From: Apostichopus japonicus | Lineage: Eukaryota > Echinodermata > Holothuroidea > Aspidochirotida > Stichopodidae | Direction of reading: 5' to 3' | Assembly (NCBI RefSeq): GCF_037975245.1 | Contig: NC_092568.1 | Span: 25,341,501 to 25,405,500 of the forward strand | DNA length: 64,000 nucleotides | Translations under genes and position numbers: made by a program | Notes under the pieces: generated by a model | Seen by the model: only the letters and a program-made list of their open reading frames with translations | Told to the model about the DNA's origin: nothing | The model's database searches: none | Shown: piece by piece, positions 23,001 through 38,000 of the stretch | Layout of the letters: every line of letters starts with the position of its first letter | How positions within the stretch are numbered: position 1 is the first letter of the stretch

Positions 23001-26000
23001 TCATATATGTATCAGTGTTAGCACAAGGATGTTAAAAGAGGGAGGGGAATGGAATTCCTCCAGTCAAATTATTTTACACGGGGATATTCAGAGCAACTTT
23101 TTTTTTTAAGGGGGGGGGGAGTAGGGGATTTCATGGTGTTTGTAATTAGATGTACGTACATATGCCCGTACTAGGATTTAGAGCACATATTGTAAATACA
23201 GAACGGAATGCAGAGTAGACCATTGTGACCAATATACACGATACACACTGAGCAGTACTGCACTAACCAAGCCAATGTTTTCATTTTGGAGAGATTTGAC
23301 CAATCGCATTACTCCTTACTAAAATCAACAAAACTTTATAATATCCGGCTTGTTCTTGGCAAGTTTTGTAACGACAGTAATGGTGCAAGATGCTGTTTGT
23401 ACCAGGAAATGTTGCGGGAAGTTTGCTTTTCCTTTCGCCTATTGAAGCTTTATCAGATCAGTCTTGGCATGCCAGCACCTTTCGTCATGCAGTTGCCTGT
23501 TCTCTTTCCTATTCCTGTGTTCCTGAAATTAAAGCAGTTTGAACAACGATAGAAAGGTTTCAAATATGACTTCCTTTGCTTTCTTCTGTACCTGTCATCA
23601 TAAAAGTGTATCGAAAGGAAGGGAAAACTGCTTGGGAAATTCATTTTTTTCTTCCTTTTATCCTTAACTTTGGATTATACGAGAGCCATGGAGAAGCTTT
23701 TAAGTCTTCGAGCTCTTCCTATCCTTTGTTTACTTTCAATCAGTGACAAAATTTGTGCTAATTAATAACTGTGACAAGATTCGATAACCTACTCTCTCTG
23801 GCTGATTTGACTGGCCATTCATGGCCAAGTAAAAGAGTACAGAAAGTAGCTTCCTCATTGCATTTTTATCTCTTGGCTGCAGTTTGTATTTTGCAGATTT
23901 ATCACCTTTTAACAGGTACAGTAGACAGTTCTGACTCGTTCTATTTACAGACGTCTATGCTGGAGAGATAAACCCATCAAGATTAATGTGGCTAAATGAC
24001 TGTGTATTTGACATGAAGAAGATCAACTAGAAAAGAATGGTCATGGACAATCACAAGCCAAGGATGTCTCAGAACAGACGTAACACAAAGAGATCATCTT
24101 ACTTTGAGGTTAGAAATTATGAATTTTCATTCCTGATATTAATTTCAGTGGGTGCTATTAAAAGAAGAAGAAGAAGAAGAGGGGGAAGGTATAACAGTAC
24201 ATAGTTAACCAGGAGAAGGAAGAGTAGGTGGGGAATGGTTGGGTCGTAGGAAGGTGTGTGGGTGAAATTTAGGGGGAATCTTTCAGTACTTTGTGAAAAG
24301 ATTTCCAGAATTAAGTGTATTGAGTAAAATAAAACTTGGTCTTTCAGCTCTCCGTTGGAGCGTATCATTGTTGATTCTGTTGTAGCGTGCTGCTCTTTTG
24401 GAGCTTACTATCAATGATTTGTGATAAGATTTTTTGATTAAAATCAGATCAAAAAGGAGATTTGTGAGATAGATGCAAAAAAGCTCAGCTGAAAGAAACT
24501 GAGAATTGTCATATTCCTCCCAAGTGTTAAACTGACTTTGTCCCGTCGTTAGTGCTTACCTGTCTTTACTCTACTATTGCACTTCCCCATCTATTCAAAT
24601 CTACAGACTGATTGCATTAGGCTGGAACTTGAAACATGTGCACAGGAGTTTCCAATCTAGTAATTTTTAATAAGTAACAACGTTCTAGTGTTTAGGTTTT
24701 CTTTCAGGTATGAATTTTTGAGGTATTACTAACATGTCGATTGTACGTACTGTTTACCCTCAAATTTGAAAGTGCTTTCAAATCTTGCACATGCATCTAT
24801 CCCTTGTGACTTAGGTTTTTTAAGGTAAACTATAGTGCTCTCTTGTAAAGTTTCTCATCAGACTTCCTATAGTCAAGAATCTAAGTGACTTTTAAGTTAC
24901 ATTTTCTCATATATCATCAAATGGGAGGAATCAGTTAAAGTTAACCTGATAAATTAAGGCTTACTTAAAGTAACAGTTCTTTTCTATGCCTTGGATTTCA
25001 CTTTGAATACACATGTGTTATATTACAATGTGCCTTTAGTGGTATTTGTATGGATAGACAAACTGATGTTGTTCCCTGCATGCACCTCTGTGTCTCTAGA
25101 CTTAAGCGACATATATACATACCATCCTCATATAAACAATGCATGTACCAGTACTGTCAGTCGTGTGGATAACTTATTTATCAAGTGAACATAAACACAG
25201 AACATACCGATGTACACATATCATGGCCAACTTCTTAAGAGTCGAGTCCAAAGTTTATTTGTGGGGAAGTAAAAGTATTGAATGGGACTGAATTTGTATG
25301 GTTGTTTTACCTGGTAAGAGTGTTTACAAAGAGAAGGGACAGATTGGTTTGTCATTGACAGGAGAATGAAGAGAGGGGGATCTATTGAATGCTAAAATTT
25401 GCCCATTGGAGGTACAAAATAGAGTGACAGTCAAAGCTGCTGTATCACAAACGTAGGAAAAAGATTTGTTTATTGATGACAGAAAAATAAAAAGAGCGGG
25501 GGACCTGATGAACTCTTAAAGTTGGTCCCATTGGAGGTATAGAGTAGAGTGACAATCAAAGAGCTCTATCACAAACCTAGGAAAAAGATTGGTTTGTTGA
25601 TAGAAAATGAAAAGAGGGGGGGACCTGATGAACTCTAAAGCTGGTCCATTGTAGGTACAGAGTAGAGTGACAATCAAAGCTACTGTATCACAAACCTAGG
25701 AAAAAGATTGGTTTGTTGATGACAAGAAAATGAAATGAGGGGGGCACCAGATGAACTCTAAAAGTTGATCCCATTGGAGGTATAGAGTAGAGTGACAGTC
25801 AAAGATCTATTTCACAAATGTAGAAAAAGATTTGTTTATTGATGACAAGTAAATGAAGGGAGGGGGACATCATAATAAATATAGCCCATTTAAAGTATAA
25901 AGAAGAGTGATAACCAAACTTGAGGTCAAAATAGAAGAGGCAAAGCAACATCAGTACAGTATTTCAAGAAAGGAAACATTAAAGATCTTAAACTTGGAAT

Positions 26001-29000
26001 CTTGAGTATATAAGTTCAAGATGCCTTGGTTTATAGTGGAGATGTTAACGTTGGTAGTACAGGATAAAGTTTAAGTCAATATTTCACTTCTATATTAGTC
26101 ATTGCCATGTTTATATACATGTCATATAAATAGTTTGTTATTGTTATGATTATTGCAACTTGCAAGTAGTATTAAGTAACTCTCATTCACATTGATTGCG
26201 TCACAATCATACCTATATCCATGAGAATCATGCTCCCTGGCACGTACTATTTTGTCTAATTTTGTCTATTTAGTCAATTTGTGCTGCAGTATGTGCATTC
26301 ATGAAAAGCTACATCCCACCTCCCACCATAACACGTCTATTTGTTCATTTCCTTGACCTCTATAATAGATTCAGTCCCATTATTTCATTCAAACCTTAAT
26401 GCCTTTTAGCATCCTGACAGTATCAAAGAAAGGAAAAGAAAGAATATTTGTTATATATTTGTGCAAACATGAGAAGGCCAATATGAAGCCAGTGTTGACT
26501 ATGTAGACAATTAATCAGTCTTTGGCTGCAACCTAACACAATTGAGAGTGCATTGTGCTAATAATGAACCATGAATGGAATGGAAAGAAATCCATATTAT
26601 TAACTCAGCCAAATTAAGTGATCCATAACAACATAATGGATCAACCTACAACACCTGCTTCAGGTCCATGGACTATTGTATAGGGGGGCTAACAATTGTT
26701 GTATCAAACACAACATATTTAAATATTTAAAGACATGTTAGCTACATAGCATTATCAAAATTTACTAATTTAATAGTACCGGGTACAATGTTAGTGTGCC
26801 TTTGATAATGTTATTCTACCTGTTGAATGTTTTTTCTAACAGTGACAAAAATTTTTAAGAGGGAATTAAACAGTGATCTGTTTGCTAAATAACACAGATT
26901 TACAAAGTCATGGACACCAAAAGTCATAAAATGGAACCCCAATTTTTATGGATTGACTCAAACCTCTGTATTCCTAGTATTTTTCCAGTCAACTGACACA
27001 TTTCCTTGTGATATCCGCCTTTTTATTACCTCAAAACATTTAGAAAGCTTAATTAATCACCTGGAATTTAAAGCCTTTGGAGCCTTACAAATGAAATTAA
27101 AAAAATGGAAAATTTGGATGAATTAAAATACATCTCATACAAATAATGCATTATGTATTGCTGTTACTGTACTCAGTTATAAATGTCTCTCAAAGGAAAC
27201 AAAGCCAATTAACCTACATATACATGTAATAAAAAAGCTAATCAACTGTTGAGAAGGAAAGAAACAGTACATAACATTACAGAATGCAAACCAACTTGCA
27301 TTGTGGCTTGCAAAGCTACATAGCATTGTGCATTGTGCAGTGTGCATTTTGGCTTGCAAAGCCGATGTATCATAGTGTTGTGTATAGTAGATACATGTGC
27401 ATGGAGTGAAATCGCTGAGTTGTAAATGAAGTGAAACTAATCTACAGTTACGTACTCTTTCACTTGCTCATACACATGAAAGGGTAAGTACAATCAAGCG
27501 GACGTCCGTCTAAACATTACTTGTACAGTTAGTTATGAAAATATATTAATCTGAACTTGAGGAAGAAGGATGAATTTAATAACCAGTGTAATGCTGAAAG
27601 TGACATTGTTTTACATGGAGTTGGAAAAATATCCTCAGTGTTGTCCTTTGATAACATATCCCATAAAAATGATTACTGTAGGTCACTTAACGTGACTGGT
27701 CTAGTTTAAGCTCAAATAATGACATTTCAAAGCATGTTCACCATTTGAATAGCAGTTAATGTGTTAAAATATGCTACAATTATGTATACTTGCAGACTGC
27801 TGGACAACTCGCATTTTAAACATGTTGAGTGATACGGTTATTTTGCATCTGTAGTTTGCTGTACGATACCCGATAAACTATACCCTGTACTATATGATAT
27901 GGGCGGAGACGCATGTGGTCAGCACAGTTCAATGTCCCATGTTCCTCTGCCATTGATTTGAGAGCACTTGTTGAAAAAGCCAGTTGTTGCATAAAATTTT
28001 CAAGCCATCTATTACCATTTCATTTCAATTGTTCTTTCCACAAACAATATCGCAATATATCGACTTAAGTCATATTTTAGAGATCGTGATTGTCCGGTAA
28101 AATATCGCAATGTTGTTTTGGCTGATTTTGGCAAACAATATCAGATATCGGAAACAAGACTGGTATCAAAAATCCATATTATCGATAGTTTAATATCGCA
28201 TCAGCACTTGTCTTTTAGGAAGTGTATGGATGTGTACCTAAAGCGTTAAAGGTATGTTAGAAATGGGTACAGTGTAGGATATGTGTATCCTAAAAGATAT
28301 ATTTAACATAATTTGAAGGCCATACACCTGCAGAAGTTTGATCATATATGATTGTGTAATATAATAAAGTAACTATGTATTATGTTGTAATCTTACACCC
28401 GCAGACTCTAAATTCTGTGACTAGTCAACTGGATTTCATGCGTGAAGATCTCAGTGTCAGCCATGCATTTCAGTTTACACCAATGTCTCCTCTTGACCTT
28501 GGGACGAATCAGCAAGTCCAGTCTGCAGATCTGTTATGTGGGTAAGTAGGCGTCTCTAAGGAAACATTATCTCGTGGTGGCCAATTGGCTAAGGCGTCGG
28601 ACTCGTGATCCAAGGATTGTTTGTTTGATTCCTGCCTAGTTCATTACGTTGTGTCCTTGGGCAAGATGCATTATCTCACTTGCCTCTCTCCATCCAGGGG
28701 TTAAATGGGTACCTGTGAGGTAACTTGTCATTGGGCGCAGTATATAACTGCGGCCGGCTTAGGAGGGATTGTCTCTGGGACAGGTTATCATTGACCAGGG
28801 GTAATATAACGTCTGTAAAGCGCTTTGAGACCTATCGCTGGTATAAAAAAGCAAATATTAATATTATCTCACAGCGAACTCTAACCATTTCCAGTGAGAT
28901 ATCAAGACTATTAGATTTATGATATCATCCTACATAAATACATGTATTCAATCCGAGGCCACTATAACAACTTGTGCATTCTTTTCCTGTTACATATACA

Positions 29001-32000
29001 ACATTTTTTTGTCTAGCTGCATTAGTATCGTAAAGTACTGTTACAGGAAGGAAGATCTGTCTGTGAAACATCTGCAATATATTCTGAACACAAATTCCAC
29101 AACTTAAACTTTGTAAATATGCATGTGGTTTAGGAGAAGGCAAATTACACATTGGGTTTATAACTCTCTCTGATAGTAAACAGTCACAAATTTGTGAACT
29201 TTCATTTTTCGTAATTGTAGGAAATAGTTAGGTGAGGGTAAGGGGGATTTTTATAGCAGAGAAAAGCTGACATCCGTTAGGAACTATCCTTGAGCTAATA
29301 TATAAGCAAATTAACCAACAATCGGAAGTGTTTATTGTCTTTGCATAACAATGTGGTTAGAAAATACTGTTCACTGTAAAATCACAAAAGAATGTCCTGT
29401 AGTTGACAAAGTATTGACTAGGTTAAACAATCATTAATGTGTGGACATGGCTTCCTGCTAGCAATGACATGAATTATCCCTCTCACTTCAGTGTCAAACT
29501 CTCCAGTATCGTTTCTGAAATTTTGAAGTGCATGAGACAATAGGTGATGATCCCAAAGGCTAATTGTGAATTTATGATAGGTTATTGAATAACTTGCTTT
29601 GATCAGTAAGTCGAGGGTGTCAGTTATAAGTAGTACCATAAAGGAAGTTATTAAAGATGTCGCTAGACACATGGTTTAACTGCAAAGGAGACTGAAAGAG
29701 GAAATTCACACCAATGCAGAACATTATTGTACAGAAAAAAGCATGTTACAAGAGCAATCAAGACAATCTTTGATGAAACATTGCTCTTGTTGATAAACTA
29801 TTGTTGGAAATAACAGTAATTGAATGTTTGTTTTGTACATAACAACATCATTGTAAGTATAGCCACTTGTTAACTGTTGAGAATGAGAACACACAGTATT
29901 TGGACCTGGCGATGAGACTAGGAATGAGAAGCATGGCACGCTCAGGGTTAAATTTGTAATGTAAATGGTTGGGGGATATCCCAGGATCAGCAGTGACCTT
30001 TGACTGCTGTTCTTGTTTGCTATGATTGTAATCTGACACAATAGTAGCAACAGCTCTGTGTATCGCACGACTTATGGTTTTCCCACCTTTGTTTCGTAGT
30101 AAAAAAATATTCAACCTCCCTGTTCATAGGACTGGAGGGCAGGTTTTTGACAATGAGAGCAGTGTCTAATGTAGTAGTACAATTCGAAACTCAATTTACC
30201 TTGTTTTACTGATCTTGCTGTTCCATATATAACCTTGAACCCAAATTTTGGAGTGTGTTAGATTTCCCGTCAACATGTAATCAAGAAATAGCCTTGTTAT
30301 TATCAAACTCAGATTTAATAGTGTGTGGGAAATGGATATGGGTGAAAGAAAAAGTTACATTTATTTTGGTTTAATATACTGTTAAAGTCTTGATGATGGA
30401 GAATTGAGGGCTACTCTGGAAAGCAATGCTTCTGCACTGAGCAGAACTACCCTCATTAAAGATGACAATAATAAAAAAATAAAAAAAAAGAATTGAGTTT
30501 AAACCTGGTAAGTTGGCCAGTACAAGTAAAAATTTCTTTGCTGCATAAGAAAGAATCAAATATTGATCTTTCGTCTTTGACACTTTTCATTACTTCAAAA
30601 GTTCTTTTGAATAAAATTTTTCATGTTATTTCATGTTATTTCACATATTTTATATCAGGACTCAGCATCATCAAGCACAGCCACTTCAGCAGGTGCGTGG
30701 GACACCCGCTGGTTATGATAGCCTGCCGACAAAGAAGGTATGTCACTCTGTTATGAAACTGTTAATTAGCTCACTCCAGTAGCAAACGAGGAAGTGACAT
30801 TCTACGATTATGACATGTAGGAGCCCCCCCCCATCGACTACAGATTCAAACATTCATAGAGTCACACTCTAGTTTTAATCATGTTAGGTTAATTAGAGTA
30901 AGGAATGGCTACAAGAACTTTTCACCTTGTAGATGAGGGTTAATTGCTTCACATTAGTTACCAGAGAATGAATGAGTGGGAACCCCCCCCCCCCCCCCCC
31001 GCCGCCAAACGACTTTTAGCTTATAGCAACATCACCAGCCTTACAGCCGAAAAATAACATTTGGAAGGGCCTATTTACAATGGTGATTTTGTTGATCCAT
31101 GATGGGTATCAATTCTTGAAATTAAGGCAAATAAATGCTAATAGGGAAATTTAAGGCAAGACAATGTTTTGAATCTGACACCTGATCATTCCAACTGAAA
31201 ATGTATACTTAGAAGTAGATGGCACTATTCCTCTACTCAAAACTTGTCACTGGATAAAGGCAAGGACAAGCGATTGAGTTGACAGCCTATCAAATTAAGA
31301 AAAAAGAATAGAATAATAAGGTGGTAGGGATTGTAAAAAACTATAGAATATGGCTAAGTTGGATTAAGGAATAATAGTTAAAGTGCTAGAATTAACCTCA
31401 AACACTAAAACCTTTCAGTTTCATTTAAGTGTTTTTCTTTTTACGCTTGCCACTTGCTAAGTTTCTGAAGATGATCAAATAAAAGAGGTTTTTCTTGTTG
31501 GCATTTATTGAAGCAAACTGTAACTGTACCTTTTGGTTTCTCTCTTGATGTTGGTAGAAGAGTTCATTACTGTGGCTGTATCTTGTTCAACGTTCGTTCA
31601 CCCAGCACTTTGTTTTTTGCGGCGTATTTCACACAAGATTTGCAAAAGGTTGTATTATGATGTAGGAATTGTCGGATACCAAACCTGGGAAAGATGACCA
31701 ACATCATTTGTGTCATGACATGAATTAAGCCTCTTTAATGTCTCCCCCCCTACCCTTACCAGATAAGGGTAATTGTCATGGTGGTGACTAAAGATACCAC
31801 ATTGGTTTGTTGATGTCACATCTCACAGCCAGTTTAAAGGGTGTGAAGACTCGCGCACAAAGAAACGTCTCATGCCGGTAATCTGACCTAGTTTTGAATG
31901 AGGTGTAACAGAAGTGTTAGACACCACCATCGATCCCAGAAAATACACACACAGCTCCCTATGGTCGGTAATTAGACACTAGTGCACAGTCAATACATGC

Positions 32001-35000
32001 AGCTACGGTCAATACCCACAACACAGTGTACATAGCAGTGATGGACATCTGAGGTCTAGATGAAAGATAACAAGGTATCACGTTTCATTACTGTCTGCAT
32101 TTTGTAGCGACAAGAAGAAAACGTCATTTGCAAGGAATGGAAAGTTAAATTTTTCAGAGAGCGGCACGCCATCATCTTTATTGTACAGTTGATGATTTCA
32201 TTTATTTGTCTCTTGTCCTCCTCCCCCCCTGTCCCCACACCTTTAGTCCACATTTATAATTGAGCTGTGTCTCTTGAAAAATTACATAGCTTCGTTTCTG
32301 TGACAACTAAACAGCAGTAATTATACTGATATGTTGATATTGCATTTCCTTGTTTTATTAACCATCAAGTTAAGGGTCGTAATGAAAACAATGCTATTAA
32401 TGTACGGTCACATCGAATCACAAGAATGCTATGCAAACTTGGTCATATTGCTGCGCAGATGCAAAGATGTAGGACAATTTTTGTACACATATTGAGTATT
32501 TGTTTTATACAAGACTAAAAATATTCCCTGGCATGAGATAAGGCGTGGTTATAACAACAGACAGGTTGTTGACTTTATAGCCACCTGTGTAGAGTTGATC
32601 ACTCCCTGCTGTCTGTATTACTATGAAACATATTAAAGGGATAACAGAGTCTAAACTGTCAAATATTTATTTCACAAAACAAGCAAAGAGAAACACATTG
32701 GACCAGCTTCCTACCATCTTGACAGCTTGTTTCATTGCTGAGATTTAAAATTTTGAAATTTATGAATTTATTCATAGTAAGTACATTGCACAATAATTTG
32801 TTATCTCATACATATATGAAACATCAAACATGTTGGTCTTGTTTCTTGTCTCTTAATTACACCTGACATTAAATTACATCCAGTGACACCAATCACACAA
32901 TTGACACCAATCACAATCACATAATTGAACTAAAAATTCAAATTCAATTCAATTCAATTCGACTCAATATTTTCCAAGGTTGCAAATTTGCTGTAGTTTT
33001 TTAAGATAAAAGCAAAATCAGTTGTTGGCATGGTCCCTTTTAGACAACACTGATTATTGCACAGTGCACTTATTTGAATAAGGTGAATATTCAACTGGCA
33101 CTCCTGCAATGTTTTATTTCCCAACAGTTGAAAACAAGCTTAAAAATATTGATATTTGTATCAATATGCTTTGTTTCCCAAGCTAACTGTTATAAATTGC
33201 TTTAGTCAACCTTTGAACATATGCCTTGAACATACTGGTAATATCTCCCTGTAGCGACTACATGATGTTCACATGTCCATGAAAAGTTCATTATTCCCTC
33301 CCCGGGTATCTAGATTGAGTATGACCAGCATTCTAATGGTGATCAGGGGATGATACTGTTTGTTACATTGAGTATGGCCAATGTTCTTGTGCTGATCAGA
33401 TCAGGGGATGATACTGTTAGTTACATTGAGTATGGCCAACATTCTTGTGATGATCAGGGGAGGATACTATTAGTTACATTGAGTATTGCCAAAATTCTTG
33501 TGATAATCAGGGGATGATACTGTTAGTTACATTGAGTATGGCCAACATTCTTGTGCTGATCAGATCAGGGGATGATACTGTTAGTTACATTGAGTATGGC
33601 CAACATTCTTGTGATGATCAGGGGAGGATACTGTTAGTTAAATTGAGTATGGCCAACATTCTTGTGGTGATCAAATGAGGGATGATATTGTTAGTTACAT
33701 TGAGTATGGCCAACATTCTTGTTGTGATCAGGGGATGATATTATTAGTTACATTGAGTATGGCCAACATTCTTGAGATGTTTAGGGGATGATACTATTGG
33801 TTACATTGAGTATGGCCAACATTCTTGTGATCAGATCAGGGGATGATACCGTTAGTTAAATTGAGGCCAACAGTCTTGCAATAATCAGGGTTGATACTAT
33901 TAGTTACATTGAGTATGGCCAACATTCTTGTGATAATCAGGGGATGATACTGTTAGTTACATTGAGTATGGCCAACATTCTTGTGATGATCAGGGGAGGA
34001 TACTGTTAGTTAAATTGAGTATGGCCAACATTCTTGTGATGATCAGGGGAGGATACTATTAGTTACATTGAGTATTGCCAAAATTCTTGTGATAATCAGG
34101 GGATGATACTGTTAGTTATATTGAGTATGGCCAACATTCTTGTGCTGATCAGATCAGGGGATGATACTGTTAGTTACATTGAGTATGGCCAACATTCTTG
34201 TGATGATCAGGGGAGGATACTATTGGTTACATTGAGTATGGCCAACATTCTTGTGATCAGATCAGGGGATGATACCGTTAGTTAAATTGAGGCCAACAGT
34301 CTTGCAATAATCAGGGTTGATACTATTAGTTACATTGAGTATGGCCAACATTCTTGTGATAATCAGGGGATGATACTGTTAGTTACATTGAGTATGGCCA
34401 ACATTCTTGTGATGATCAGGGGAGGATACTGTTAGTTAAATTGAGTATGGCCAACATTCTTGTGGTAATCAAATGAGGGATGATATTGTTAGTTACATTG
34501 AGTATGGCCAACATTCTTGTTGTAATCAGGGGATGATATTATTAGTTACATTAAGTATGGCCAACATTCTTGAGATGTTTAGGGGATGATACTATTGGTT
34601 ACATGGAGTATGGCCAACATTCTTGTGGTGATCAGATCAAGGGATGATATTGTTCGTTACATTGAGTATGGCCAACAGTCTTGCAGTAATCAGGGTTGAT
34701 ACTATTAGTTACATTGAGTATCGCCAACATTCTTGTGATGATCAGGGGAGGATACTATTGGTTACATTGAGTATGGCCAACATTCTTGTGATCAGATCAG
34801 GGGATGATACCGTTAGTTAAATTGAGGCCAACAGTCTTGCAATAATCAGGGTTGATACTATTACAGTAGTTACATTGAGTATGGCCAACATTCTTGTGAT
34901 AATCAGGGGATGATACTGTTAGTTACATTGAGTATGGCCAACATTCTTGTGATGATCAGGGGAGGATACTGTTAGTTAAATTGAGTATGGCCAACATTCT

Positions 35001-38000
35001 TGTGGTGATCAAATGAGGGATGATATTGTTAGTTACATTGAGTATGGCCAACATTCTTGTTGTAATCAGGGGATGATATAATTAGTTACATTAAGTATGG
35101 CCAACATTCTTGAGATGTTTAGGGGATGATACTATTGGTTACGTGGAGTATGGCCAACATTCTTGTGGTGATCAGATCAAGGGATGATATTGTTCGTTAC
35201 ATTGAGTATGGCCAACAGTCTTGCAGTAATCAGGGTTGATACTATTAGTTACATTGAGTATCGCCAACATTCTTGTGATAATCAGGGGATGATACTGTTA
35301 GTTACATTGAGTATGGCCAACATTCTTGTGGTGATCAGATCAAGGGATGATATTGTTCGTTACATTGAGTATGGCCAACAGTCTTGCAGTAATCAGGGTT
35401 GATACTATTAGTTACATTGAGTATTGCCAACATTCTTGTGATAATCAGGGGATGATACTGTTAGTTACATTGAGTATGGCCAACATTCTTGTGGTGATCA
35501 GATCAGGGGATGATACTGTTAGTTACATTGAGTATGGCCAACATTCTTGTGGTGATCAGATCAGGGGATGATATACTGTTAGCTAAATTGAGTATAATGA
35601 ATATTCTTGTGATGATCATAGAATTAGATCACATGATGCATTATTGATCTCAAATGATTCCAGCTACTGAGTACTATATTTCATGTATAGAACTTTTAAT
35701 ATTGTAGACTTGTCAGTTTAGAAGTTTATGTGCATGATATTTCTAATTATAACTGAACTAGACTGTAATATAACACTTAAAAGATGTTTTTTTATTTCTG
35801 TTAAGTGCACGCTCTAATCAAAACATTGTAAATGACTGTTGATGAACCAGGATATTACAATAGAGGAAAGAATTTATCCGTTCTGAAAATACCCTGGTTG
35901 TAAATTACTATCTTTGTTCATTGTCTATTGTTATAGGTACCTTTTGTATTTTTTAGGACGACTAAAATAGTTAGCGTCATGTTGGAAATGGGGATTGAAG
36001 TCACATTAGAGAAGGAGCAGTAGTGCAGAATGTTTAGCAAGTTTGACAACTTTTTGTTTTTCTTCTGCTAATCATGCCATCTTGATATGTTGTTTATAGC
36101 TATGGATTGATGTAGAAGTCCATCATTGATGTTGTGATAGGGTTATCATCTATTGTTTTGTTGTTCTGTTTATATTGCTGTGTATGAGTTGAGTGGTTGT
36201 TGTTGCAATCTATCTATGAAATATGAATGGATAGAGCAGACCATTAAAATAAATGTATAATCTCTCTATGAAAACTGTAAATTGGATACAGCAGCAGGCC
36301 TTTAAAGAAAGTTTTATAAGTTTTCTGTGATCTGCAGACCTTTGAAACAGTTAAAACTTGATCTGTGATCGGTGAATTGATAGAGCAGGCCTTAAAATAG
36401 TTTACAATGTACATATCTGTGATGGTATACTGTAGCTGTTATTGACAAGAACTTAGTTCAATGTGTGATTGAAGGTGTGTTCCAAAGTCTTACAAAACGA
36501 ATGATTTAGCCTTTGGAATTGAAGTTGTCCAGGTTCACTCACAATGGTAACTAGTAATTGGCTGATTCATAGCAGATGGTGGTCTGTTTGGTTATCTTCT
36601 GGTTCAATCTCTCCCTTTGTATTGTAAAGCAATATAGTAAATAATAATGCTACTGATGTATCTAGGTCAAAGGTATTCAGCAGGTCTTTCAGTTCCTGGT
36701 GCGACGACCTTTGACCTCAGAAGTCTAAATATTATTCTCTCCTGATAATAATAATCTGTGTGTATTTTGAAAACATATTTCAGTTCCCCAGTATGACCTT
36801 TGAGCTCATAATTTTGATTTACTATCATTTCGACTGGGTGATGGACACTTTATATTCAGGTCAAAATTATGTATTCCAAAAATGTATTTCCTCAGTATAA
36901 CAGTTGACCTCAAGAAACTTTTACTCAGTAATCTGTATTATGTGTGGTCATCACTAATGACCCCTATGATCAGAGGGTATCATGTTTTGTGAATGTTTTT
37001 TAAATTCCTTTGACCTCTAAAATGTTATCACTATGCATTGATATAGGAAGCATTTCAAGTATGTTGCCGGAGGGGGGGGGGGAGGGGGTTGCAGTAAGCA
37101 GGTAGGGTTTGAGGCAATTCCCTAGAAGGGTTTTGGTTTTGCAGTTGCTTTACAGGTCAATTGAAGCAGGCAAGTTTAGCAGTCTTGTAAACTCAGTGGA
37201 AGGCTATTTCATGTGTATTATCTGATTGTTTTTGTTCTCTAGGACACAGGGTATATGTGAACCTTTCAAAATTGATCACTTTATTGCCTCCGCTATCTCT
37301 GCTCATTTGAAGGACTCTGCTGAAATGATTTAGGCGAGTCGTGGATTGCAGCCCTGGCTTTGTGAAGAGGCAGAAAGGTTACTGAAACATAGTCCTGTCC
37401 AAACCCCCCTGCTGCGGTGAAAGGAAGGCACCGTCAACCCAAAAGTTGAAGATGTGCAGATAATGGCTTCCATTCTCTATCATAACTCGTTCCCTCGATA
37501 GTTTATATTATATTTTCTTTTCTCATAGGTGACGGTTACTAACACGCCCACTGATTCAAGTTCAAAGCTTTATGCAGATGTCTTCAAATTCCCACCCCCA
37601 CCTTTGACCCAGCAGGTGAACGAGACCCTCCCGGAGATGACAATGCGCAGTCGTATCGTTCATTCCAAGCTTGTGTGGTATCTTCCAAGAATCAAGAGAC
37701 CCGCGGCTGTACATTATCTTCAAGGGCAGCCAACAGGGGTATGTAAAAATCCAACATTGATGAGCAACTAAGCTTTCTTCCATGATAGTGCTTATTTAGA
37801 CCAAGTAAATCGTGTTCTTGAGAAATACCTTGATCAGAACTTTGTTGAAGTTAACTTGGAGAAGACAAATGAGATGGTAATTGATCTTAGGAAAGTCACA
37901 ATTTGAACCAACAGAGGTAATCGTTACAGACAGCATTGTCGGTTGTGTCTAATGTAATGGATAACCACGACTTGGCACGACTACATTGATTGTTTGGTTA

